Shown piece by piece: positions 25,041 to 31,954 of a stretch of 40,291 nucleotides of DNA (position 1 is the first letter of the stretch; each line of letters begins with the position of its first letter). The notes beneath the pieces were generated by a model. That model was not told where the DNA came from. It ran no database searches and saw only the letters and a list, made by a program, of their open reading frames with translations. The stretch comes from an uncultured Collinsella sp. (GTDB lineage Bacteria; Actinomycetota; Coriobacteriia; Coriobacteriales; Coriobacteriaceae), in NCBI GenBank assembly GCA_900545605.1, contig UQZL01000018.1, forward strand, positions 1 to 40,291. The letters are read 5' to 3'. The translations under genes and the position numbers were made by a program.

Positions 25041-26219
25041 TTACTTGCCGTTGACGATGCGCTCGACGTCGGAGGCGATCATGAACTCCTCGTCCGTGGG
25101 GATGACGAAAATCTTGACCTTGGAATCCTTGGCGGACAGGCACCAAGCGCCGTCGCCACGCAGGGCGTTGCGGGCATGATCCATCTTGACGCCCATAAAG
25201 GCCAGACGGTCGGCAACGCCGGCACGAACGGCCGGAGCGTGCTCACCGATGCCAGCAGTGAAGACGAGCGTGTCCATGCCGCACATGGAAGTAGCCATCT
25301 CGGCAGCCTTGGCGGCAATCTTGTAGACAAACATGTCGAAGGCGAGCTGAGCCTCAGGGTCACCAGCGGCGGCGAGCTCCTCGACGTTGCGGCAGTCGTT
25401 GGTCTTGCCGCCGGTCACAGCCAAAAGGCCGGACTTCTTGTTCATCATCTCGTCGACCTCGTCGAAGGTGTAGCCGCCCTCGCGCTGCAGGTAGCACACG
25501 GTAGCCGGGTCGATGGAGCCGCAGCGGGTGCCCATCATGACACCGTCGAGCGGCGTCAAGCCCATGGTGGTGTCCATGCACTTGCCGTCCTCGATGGCGC
25601 ACAGGGAAGCGCCGGAACCGATGTGGCACACGACGACTTTGCGAGCCTCGCCGTTGGTCATCTCGGCAACCTTCTTGGAGATGTAGCGGTAGCTGGTGCC
25701 GTGGGCGCCGTACTTACGGATGTGCAGCTTGTCGCAGACGTCCTTGGGCAGGGCGTAGGTCTTAGCGACCTCGGGCATGTTGAAGTGGAAAGCGGTGTCG
25801 TAGACCGTAACGTTGGGCAGGTCGGGATACTGCTCCAGGCAGTACTCGATAACGTTGGCCTCGGGGTTGTTGTGCAGCGGCGCGAGCGGGGCGACCTCTC
25901 GGATCTTGGCGAGAACGTCCTCGTCGACGAGGGAGGAGTCGCCAAAGTACCAACCGCCCTGAACGATACGGTGGCCAATGCCCTCGATCTTGACGCCGTT
26001 GGCCTCGAGGTCCTTCAGAACGACCTCGATGGCGACCTTGTGGTCGGGGAACTCGATGTTCTCGGTCACCTTCTTGGAACCGTTGGCAGCGTGGGTGAAG
26101 GTACCGCCGGTAAAGCAAACGCGCTCGCAGGAGCCCTTTGCGGACACCTTGTGGGACTTGGTATCGATGACCTGATACTTAAGGGTCGAAGATCCTGCGT
26201 TGACGACCAGAACGTTCAT
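25041..26219 (-). CDS. ackA: Acetate kinase, copy 2 (diverged paralogue)
   Basis: A 392-residue acetate kinase paralogue, aligning without gaps over most of its length with copy 1 at clearly less than full identity. NAGSSTLKYQ, LAPLHN, DTAFH, GTRCGSIDP and IPTDEEFMIA are retained. Two changes stand out. HGTSYRY replaces HGTSHRY, and CHIGSGAS replaces CHLGNGAS, in the nucleotide/phosphate-binding region. Both copies share the unusual RIVQGGW. It may have a different kinetic role or substrate among short-chain acids, which is inference. The ATG has AGGGAG at 4 nt. It has its own terminator downstream and a terminator of the HIT gene upstream. Confidence 0.93.
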   Translation of the reverse strand: MNVLVVNAGSSTLKYQVIDTKSHKVSAKGSCERVCFTGGTFTHAANGSKKVTENIEFPDHKVAIEVVLKDLEANGVKIEGIGHRIVQGGWYFGDSSLVDEDVLAKIREVAPLAPLHNNPEANVIEYCLEQYPDLPNVTVYDTAFHFNMPEVAKTYALPKDVCDKLHIRKYGAHGTSYRYISKKVAEMTNGEARKVVVCHIGSGASLCAIEDGKCMDTTMGLTPLDGVMMGTRCGSIDPATVCYLQREGGYTFDEVDEMMNKKSGLLAVTGGKTNDCRNVEELAAAGDPEAQLAFDMFVYKIAAKAAEMATSMCGMDTLVFTAGIGEHAPAVRAGVADRLAFMGVKMDHARNALRGDGAWCLSAKDSKVKIFVIPTDEEFMIASDVERIVNGK

Positions 26220-26272
26220 GTGTCTCCCTACTAACAGGCGGTGTGGCGCCGCCAGGTTACATACGCTTCAAT

Positions 26273-26306
26273 AATAAACCCAAACGCCCTCGCGCTCGGG
26301 TTTATT
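26273..26306 (-). terminator. Intrinsic terminator after the HIT gene
   Basis: AATAAACCC (26273-26281) pairs with GGGTTTATT (26298-26306), followed by TATTATTG on the minus strand. It ends the xseA-xseB-HIT unit before ackA copy 2. Confidence 0.7.
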
Positions 26307-26366
26307 GCGTTGATATATAAGTTATCGGTGCTTGAGCTTCCGTTTCATTGCAAGGAAGAAGCGCCC

Positions 26367-26702
26367 TCAGATGAGGTTCTCGCCCAGGTTCTTGCCACCG
26401 AGAACGTGCATGTGGAAGTGCATGACGGTCTGGCCGGCGTTGACGCCCTTGTTGGAGATGACGCGGAAACCGTCCTCCAAGCCCTTGGCCTTAGCGACCT
26501 CCTGGATGGCGTGAGCCACGGCGCCCATGGTCTCGGCAGGTACGTTGTCGGCAATGTCACTGTAGTGCTTCTTGGGGATCACGAGCGTATGGACCGGCGC
26601 CTGGGGATTGAGGTCGTCGAAGGCGATGACCTGGTCGTCCTCATAGACAACGGTCGAGGGGATCTCGTGGTTGGCAATTTTGCAGAAGATGCAATCGCAC
26701 AT
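26367..26702 (-). CDS. HIT (histidine triad) family hydrolase
   Basis: A 111-residue HIT domain protein, likely a purine nucleoside phosphoramidase of the HinT type. It begins MCDCIFCKIANHEIPS and ends with the triad HFHMHVLGG (His95, His97, His99). CIFCKI provides the possible zinc cysteines. The ATG at 26702 has GAAAGGA at 7 nt; an upstream ATG at 26720 is less likely. It lies 49 nt downstream of xseB on the same strand. Confidence 0.92.
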   Translation of the reverse strand: MCDCIFCKIANHEIPSTVVYEDDQVIAFDDLNPQAPVHTLVIPKKHYSDIADNVPAETMGAVAHAIQEVAKAKGLEDGFRVISNKGVNAGQTVMHFHMHVLGGKNLGENLI

Positions 26703-26751
26703 AGTTGGTTCCTTTCTCACAGACCAAGGTAATTATATTTGGTCGGGATGG

Positions 26752-27018
26752 CTAGAACGAGAGGTTGTCGTCGGTGTTGGCGGCTTCGCCGTCGGCGAGC
26801 ACGTCGTTGCCGTCGACGTCCTTAAGGAGCACCGAGACCTTCTGCTCGGCATCAGTCAGGCGGGTACGCAGGCTCTTAAGAAGCTCGACGCCGCGGGTGT
26901 AGCTCTCGAGCGATTCCTCGAGCTCCATGTCGCCCGACTCCAGGCTGCGGATAATGAGCTCCAGCTCCTGCGAGGCCTGCTTGTACGTAAGCTGCTCGAC
27001 CGGGGTCTTCTCTGCCAT
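26752..27018 (-). CDS. xseB: Exodeoxyribonuclease VII small subunit
   Basis: An 88-residue XseB. The helical core LTYKQASQELELIIRSLESGDMELEESLESYTRGVELLKSLRTRLTDAEQKV is the family signature, with an acidic C-terminal tail. It partners with XseA, encoded 42 nt upstream, to form the nuclease that degrades single-stranded DNA. The ATG has AAAGGA at 7 nt. Confidence 0.95.
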   Translation of the reverse strand: MAEKTPVEQLTYKQASQELELIIRSLESGDMELEESLESYTRGVELLKSLRTRLTDAEQKVSVLLKDVDGNDVLADGEAANTDDNLSF

Positions 27019-27060
27019 ATCTGTTTCCTTTCCTAAAGGTCTATCACAATGAAACGCGGT

Positions 27061-28512
27061 CTACTCAACCGTATCGACGGTTGCTGCCACGTTACCATCC
27101 GCCATACGCACGCGGATGGCGTCACCGGGCTTAAAAGTCTTAGCGCTCGTAGCCACGCCGCCATCGCTGTATGCGATGGAGTAGCCGCGGGCAAGCACTT
27201 TGAGCGGTGACAGGGCATCGAGCGAGGCCGCTGCGCGACCCAAGTCGGACGCGGGTTTGCTCAACATCGTGCGTCCCTGTTGCTCCAGACGGGAACTCGC
27301 GAGCGTGAGCGCATGGCGCTTGCCATCGAGCCCCGAGGTGCTTGCGACCAAGCGCTCGGGCAGGCGCTCATAGTTCGAACGGAACACCCCGACCGAGCGC
27401 GCAATGGCGCCCGACAGGCGGTCAGCGGTCAGGGCAAGCTCCGACTCGCGACGCTCGACCATAAACGTTGGATCGTTCAGGCACGGGCGGCACGCGGCCG
27501 CATCGAGCGCATCGCCCAAGCGCGCCGTATAGGTATCCCAGGCACGCCGACCACGCTGATCGAGCATCTCCAGATCGACCTGATCCGACCCGATCATCGA
27601 AGCCATCGCAGCACCTAGGCGCTGACGGCGCGTCTCGAGCACATCCGCCAGCTCTGTCATAGCCGGTGCCACGGATTCTGCCGCCGCCGTGGGCGTGGAA
27701 GCGCGACGGTCGCTCACCATGTCGCAGATCGAGGTATCGGGCTCATGGCCAATGCCCGTCACCACAGGCACGGGGCAAGCCGCTACCGCACGGGCAAGGT
27801 CCTCGTCGTTGAAGGTCATGAGGTCCTCGAAGGAACCGCCGCCGCGCACGAGCAAAATGCAATCGGGCGCGGGCGTGATGGCAGCGGCGCGGCGCAGACC
27901 CTCAATAAGCTCCGCCGGCGCGCCCTCGCCTTGGACCTTGGCACCCACGCAAACGAGCTCGACAAGTGGGTTGCGACGGCGCAGCGTACGCTTGACGTCG
28001 TCGATCACGGCGCCCGAAAGCGAGGTGACGACCGCCACGCGTGAGCAAAACACCGGAATGCGACGTTTGCGCGCCTCGTCCATCAGGCCCTCGCGACGCA
28101 GCTTTTCGGCCAGTTGTGCCACCTGCTGACGCAGCAGGCCCTCCCCCGCCAGCGAGAACGAACGGGCGACAAAGCTCATACGGCCCGTGGGCTTATAGAG
28201 ATTGAAGCTGCCCTTAAAGCTCACCTGCATACCGTCGCGCAAGTCGAAGGTGCGCTTAAGATAGGCACCCTTCCAGATGATGCAATCGACGGCAGCCGAG
28301 TCGTCCTTGATCTGGAAGTAGCAGTGGCCGCTTCGGGCATTGGGGCCACGAAAGCCCGTGACCTCGCCCAGGACGCTCAGCTGCGGAATGGCATCGAGCG
28401 CGCCAGCGGCGATCTCCACCGCCTGGCTCACGCTGAGCTCCTTGCGCTCCTGCTCGTCCGAGCCGTCAAACTCGGCGGAAACGCTGTTGCCGGTTAGATT
28501 CCAGCCTGCCAC
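27061..28512 (-). CDS. xseA: Exodeoxyribonuclease VII large subunit
   Basis: A 483-residue XseA. An OB-fold domain (LSVLGEVTGFRGPNARSGHCYFQIKDDSA) is followed by the catalytic domain with CSRVAVVTSLSGAVIDDV, LLVRGGGSFEDLMTFNDE and VVTGIGHEPDTSICD, then a long helical region and an SH3-like end (LARGYSIAYSDGG). I place the start at a GTG at 28512 because AAAGGAGG lies 4-5 nt upstream; ATG codons at 28530 and 28539 are poorer. It is the first gene of the xseA-xseB-HIT run, after a hairpin at 28582-28611. Confidence 0.93.
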   Translation of the reverse strand: MAGWNLTGNSVSAEFDGSDEQERKELSVSQAVEIAAGALDAIPQLSVLGEVTGFRGPNARSGHCYFQIKDDSAAVDCIIWKGAYLKRTFDLRDGMQVSFKGSFNLYKPTGRMSFVARSFSLAGEGLLRQQVAQLAEKLRREGLMDEARKRRIPVFCSRVAVVTSLSGAVIDDVKRTLRRRNPLVELVCVGAKVQGEGAPAELIEGLRRAAAITPAPDCILLVRGGGSFEDLMTFNDEDLARAVAACPVPVVTGIGHEPDTSICDMVSDRRASTPTAAAESVAPAMTELADVLETRRQRLGAAMASMIGSDQVDLEMLDQRGRRAWDTYTARLGDALDAAACRPCLNDPTFMVERRESELALTADRLSGAIARSVGVFRSNYERLPERLVASTSGLDGKRHALTLASSRLEQQGRTMLSKPASDLGRAAASLDALSPLKVLARGYSIAYSDGGVATSAKTFKPGDAIRVRMADGNVAATVDTVE

Positions 28513-28581
28513 GCAGCCTCCTTTCGTCATCGTGCACACGGGCTCCAGCCCTGTGCAAATTCAAGTCCCACACATAGTACA

Positions 28582-28611
28582 GCGCCGCGGGGACACAAAT
28601 CCCCGCGGCGC
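28582..28611. terminator. Strong GC hairpin after the zinc peptidase gene
   Basis: 12-bp perfect arms GCGCCGCGGGGA (28582-28593) and its complement (28600-28611) with loop CACAAA lie 16 nt past the YugP-type gene stop. There is no T-run, so its termination strength is uncertain. Confidence 0.55.
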
Positions 28612-28627
28612 CTGTCAGTCTAAGCTC

Positions 28628-29332
28628 TTATCGGTTGGAGTTTCTGTTGTAACGAGCCATAAGGTAGAGCAGCTGAATAATCGAGGTGAGCGCCGCCGCC
28701 ACGTAGGTGAGCGCAGCTGCCGTCAGTACCTTCTTGGCACCGTTGACCTGCTTGGAGCTCATACCCGACTGCTCGATATACGCCACGGCGCGGCGGCTGG
28801 CATCGATCTCGACCGGCAGCGTAACCAGCTGGAACAGCACGCTAAACGAAAAGAAGATCAGCGCGAGGGTCGTGAGTCCCGCGATGTTCATGAACAGGCC
28901 CATAAGCAGCACGATCGTCCAGGTGTTCTGGGTAAAGTTGACAACCGGCACGAGGGCGCTGCGCACCTTCATCATGGCATAGCCGCTTTGGCGCTGGGCG
29001 GCATGGCCCGCCTCGTGGCAGGCGACGGCAACGCTTGCCACCGAGCCGCCCGAGCGGTTGGCGTCCGACAGATACAGGTTGTTGTCCTGCGGGTTGTAAT
29101 GGTCGGTGAGCTCGCCGGCAACGCCCTTGATACCCACGGCGTTGCAGCCGTTGGCGTCGAGCATGCGGCGAGCGACAGCAGCGCCCGTATCGCCGTCCGA
29201 GCGCACCTTGGACCACGTCTTGTACGTCGAGTTGATATAACTCTGCGCGGCAAGACCAAGTACCGTGCAAATAAGAACAACCAACAGGTACAGCGGATCG
29301 ATACCAAAGCCGTATCCATAGTAATAAGGCAT
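28628..29332 (-). CDS. YugP-type zinc metallopeptidase (Zn_peptidase_2)
   Basis: A 234-residue membrane protein of the YugP/Zn_peptidase_2 family. An N-terminal membrane segment (YLLVVLICTVLGLAAQSY) is followed by NPQDNNLYLSDANR and the zinc motif HEAGHAAQ. Two to three more hydrophobic segments follow (TWTIVLLMGLFMNIAGLTTLALIFFSF, and one near the C-terminus). The substrate is unknown, and membrane protein quality control is only a guess. The ATG has GGAGG at 7 nt. It is downstream of rnd by 64 bp and on the same strand. Confidence 0.9.
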   Translation of the reverse strand: MPYYYGYGFGIDPLYLLVVLICTVLGLAAQSYINSTYKTWSKVRSDGDTGAAVARRMLDANGCNAVGIKGVAGELTDHYNPQDNNLYLSDANRSGGSVASVAVACHEAGHAAQRQSGYAMMKVRSALVPVVNFTQNTWTIVLLMGLFMNIAGLTTLALIFFSFSVLFQLVTLPVEIDASRRAVAYIEQSGMSSKQVNGAKKVLTAAALTYVAAALTSIIQLLYLMARYNRNSNR

Positions 29333-29396
29333 GCGAATTCCTCCGAATCGAGTTACACGTCGGAGGCATTCTACCCACTCAGACAGCTAGGCTTCC

Positions 29397-30530
29397 CTAC
29401 AGCAGCTCGATCTTTCCATCTTTCACGGTGAGTCCCATATTGCCGGAAAGCAGATCGTCCAGACGCGAGCCCACAAGCTCAAAGCGCCAGCCTTCGCGCA
29501 GGGGGCTCTGCTCGGGATGCTCAATATAGTCGGCTAGGTCATCGCGCGAGGCAATGACCGAGGTCGCCACGCCCGAGCGCTCGGCAACCAGGCGGATGAG
29601 CGCGTACATGAGATCCGTCACGCTCTCCAGCTCCGGAGAGATTTGGCGATGCCCGCGCACCATGAGCGGCAGGCGATCGTGCGGGCAGCTCGCGCCGCGC
29701 TTGATGGCCATGAGCGCACCGTCCACGTCGCGCTCCCCCAACTGATCGGTACCGCGAATGCTACGGAACTCCTCAACGCGCACGGGATTGCGCTTGACGA
29801 GCGCCAGCAGCGTGTCGTCGGACATGACCCACTTGCGCGGGATGTTACGGCGCTCGGCGCGGTCCTCGCGCCAGGCGGCGAGCTCGCGCGCGATGCCCAG
29901 CTGGTGGCGGCTGCACGAGTTGATGCGCTTGACCTTGCGGAATGCCTCGTGACGGTCGGCGCGATAGTGCGACTCGTCAGCCAGCGGGCGTAGCTCGTCG
30001 AGCACCCAGTCCACACGGCCCAGCTCGCGCAGGCGACTCATCATCTCGGTATAGGCGACGATCAGGTACTTGACGTCATCGATCGCGTACTCGATCTGTT
30101 TGTCGGTCAGCGGGCGACGCGACCAATCGGTCAGTGACTCGGTCTTGGGCAATGAGACGCCGCAAAACGTCTGCACGAGCGCACCGTAGGAAATCTGCTG
30201 GCGCTCGCCCAAAAAGGCGGCGGCCACCTGCGTATCGAAAATCGGACGCGGCAGCACGCCCACGGTATGGAGCATAACCTCCATATCCTGCGAGCAGGCG
30301 TGGAACACCTTGGTCACGCTCTCGTCGGCCATAAGCTCGGCGAGCGGTGACAGGTCGTCGATCACCAGCGGATCGACCGCGACACTCTCGGCAGGGGTGG
30401 CAATCTGGACCAGGCACAGACGCGGATGGAACGTGCGCTCGCGCAAAAACTCGGTATCGACGGCAATCGCGTCGAACTCGCGGGCGCGCTGGCAAAAGTC
30501 GAGTAGAGCCTGATGTGTGGAAATGTACAT
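29397..30530 (-). CDS. rnd: Ribonuclease D
   Basis: A 377-residue RNase D, a 3'-5' exoribonuclease for tRNA and other stable RNA maturation. DEDDy residues: AVDTEFLRE (Asp25, Glu27), FHACSQDMEVML (Asp) and YAIDDVKYL (Tyr and Asp). HRDC-like regions follow (AWREDRAERRNIPRKWVMSDDTLLALVKRNP). Length fits the family. The ATG at 30530 is chosen by family alignment. Its Shine-Dalgarno is weak (GGG at about 8 nt), and an open frame extends to 30566. It is divergent from the lipid kinase gene. Confidence 0.93.
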   Translation of the reverse strand: MYISTHQALLDFCQRAREFDAIAVDTEFLRERTFHPRLCLVQIATPAESVAVDPLVIDDLSPLAELMADESVTKVFHACSQDMEVMLHTVGVLPRPIFDTQVAAAFLGERQQISYGALVQTFCGVSLPKTESLTDWSRRPLTDKQIEYAIDDVKYLIVAYTEMMSRLRELGRVDWVLDELRPLADESHYRADRHEAFRKVKRINSCSRHQLGIARELAAWREDRAERRNIPRKWVMSDDTLLALVKRNPVRVEEFRSIRGTDQLGERDVDGALMAIKRGASCPHDRLPLMVRGHRQISPELESVTDLMYALIRLVAERSGVATSVIASRDDLADYIEHPEQSPLREGWRFELVGSRLDDLLSGNMGLTVKDGKIELL

Positions 30531-30628
30531 ATCAACCCATCGAATAAGGTTAGGCCCGAAAAACACGGGTAGGATATCGGCATTGCCTTACAACTATACT
30601 CGGTTAGTCACAGAACGGGAACGTAAGT

Positions 30629-31546
30629 ATGCGCTGCCTTATCATCCACAACCCGGCATCGGGCCCCAGCTCAGATGAAATCTACGCATTCACGCACGCC
30701 CTCGCACAGGGCGGCGACGAGGTCGTGATGCGTTTTATCGGCGATGGCATGGAGCCCGAGGACGCCGTGGCAGACGTGCGCGAGTTTGATCGCGTGGTCG
30801 TTTCGGGCGGCGACGGCACCGTCTCCAACGTGCTCGACCAGATGCGCGGACGCGGTGTCCCCACGCTCGTCTTCCCCTCCGGTACGGCCTGCCTGTTCTT
30901 CAACAACATCGGCAATGCCCCCGAGGCGGCGGCACTCGCCAAGGCCTGCCGCGCCGGCCGCACCGTCAAGGCAGACATGGGCGAGCTCTTTTGGCTCGAC
31001 GAGAACGGCAACGAGAAGCGTCATGGCTTCATCATCATCGCCGGCTCGGGCTACGATGCCGAGATCATGATGAAGGCCGCCCCCACCAAAAACGACATCG
31101 GTGAGATCGCCTACTTCCTGTCCGCGCTCGCCACGCCCAATCCCACGGTGGCGCACTTTACAATTGAGCATGACGGCATTGTCGAGGAGCTCGACGGCAT
31201 CTGCTGCATGGCAGGCAACACCTCGGTCATCCAAAACGACATCAATCTGTTCCCCGACTGCCGCATGAACGATGGCATGGTCGACATTGCGGTCATCGAA
31301 CCCGTGCGCACCGTGCAGCTGCTGCCTACCGTGATCACCGCTGCGCTCGACCCCGCCGGCAAGTTGCTCGGCCGTCCGCAGTTCAAGATCATCCAGACCA
31401 AGGAAGCCAAGATCACCTGCACGCCGTCGCTGGGCATGCAGTTCGATGGCGAGATCATCTCCAGCAACTCGGGCGTCTTTGGTGCCCGCGCACTTCCGCA
31501 ATGCCTCGACCTCATCGTCGACGAATTCTCCCCGCTCGGAAAATAG
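30629..31546 (+). CDS. Diacylglycerol/lipid kinase family protein (YegS/BmrU type)
   Basis: A 305-residue member of the DAGK_cat superfamily. It begins MRCLIIHNPASGPSS, has the nucleotide-binding VVVSGGDGTVSNVL and FPSGTACLFFNN, and ends with a beta-rich lipid-binding half (TCTPSLGMQFDGEI). It probably phosphorylates diacylglycerol or a related lipid at the cytosolic membrane face. The lipid is not known. A Shine-Dalgarno for a 30-residue protein directly follows its stop codon. Confidence 0.88.
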   Translation: MRCLIIHNPASGPSSDEIYAFTHALAQGGDEVVMRFIGDGMEPEDAVADVREFDRVVVSGGDGTVSNVLDQMRGRGVPTLVFPSGTACLFFNNIGNAPEAAALAKACRAGRTVKADMGELFWLDENGNEKRHGFIIIAGSGYDAEIMMKAAPTKNDIGEIAYFLSALATPNPTVAHFTIEHDGIVEELDGICCMAGNTSVIQNDINLFPDCRMNDGMVDIAVIEPVRTVQLLPTVITAALDPAGKLLGRPQFKIIQTKEAKITCTPSLGMQFDGEIISSNSGVFGARALPQCLDLIVDEFSPLGK

Positions 31547-31555
31547 GAGGACCCC

Positions 31556-31648
31556 ATGAACGACAATCCCCTGCTCGGCTTTATCGCCATCGTTCTGGCC
31601 ATGCTCATCGGCTATGCGATTAACGTGATCCACCGCCGGAAGAAGTAA
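31556..31648 (+). CDS. 30-residue single-pass membrane microprotein
   Basis: A short frame of 30 codons, starting 9 nt after the lipid kinase stop. GGAGG lies 5 nt upstream of the ATG, one of the best ribosome binding sites in the window. The product is MNDN, then about 20 hydrophobic residues (PLLGFIAIVLAMLIGYAINV), then IHRRKK. This is a single helix with a positive C-terminus, so N-out/C-in insertion is predicted. A clear terminator follows at 31685. A partner role for the lipid kinase is inferred from coupling only. It resembles no family that I recognise. Confidence 0.75.
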   Translation: MNDNPLLGFIAIVLAMLIGYAINVIHRRKK

Positions 31649-31684
31649 TTCCACATTGGCATGATATTCATCCAATTATTGTCT

Positions 31685-31719
31685 CCCCCGCTGTTTATGC
31701 ATTTGCCAAACAGCGGGGG
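31685..31719 (+). terminator. Intrinsic terminator after the microprotein
   Basis: 12-bp perfect arms CCCCCGCTGTTT (31685-31696) and AAACAGCGGGGG (31708-31719), followed by ATTTTCATTT. Confidence 0.9.
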
Positions 31720-31780
31720 ATTTTCATTTCGGGCATTCTCAGCTACTTTATTCGGCTACAGTAATTACAGGGCGTCTTTA

Positions 31781-31809
31781 TTAAAGTAAAGCTACAAACT
31801 GAGTATAAT
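31781..31809 (+). promoter_or_regulatory. Promoter of the dipeptidase gene
   Basis: TTAAAG (31781-31786) is followed after 17 nt by a perfect TATAAT (31804-31809) in AT-rich sequence. This leaves a leader of about 140 nt before the dipeptidase start. Confidence 0.5.
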
Positions 31810-31911
31810 TAACCGCTCATCGCATATTTCATTACGCTTATCGAGTAAGTTTTTTTCATAGATGAATATTGTTTCCAGTTCGTTACGCTAATGGGGTGTC
31901 TTTATTGGCTG

Positions 31912-31935
31912 AAGCCCTCTGGCTGCGGAGGGCTT
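31912..31935 (+). promoter_or_regulatory. Terminator-like leader hairpin before the dipeptidase gene
   Basis: AAGCCCTC (31912-31919) and GAGGGCTT (31928-31935) end in TTTC, 20 nt before the dipeptidase ATG and just before its Shine-Dalgarno. It looks like an attenuator. A weak 9-codon frame (31862-31891) with three Ser codons in a row precedes it. Confidence 0.5.
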
Positions 31936-31954
31936 TCGCACGCTGGGAGGGAAT

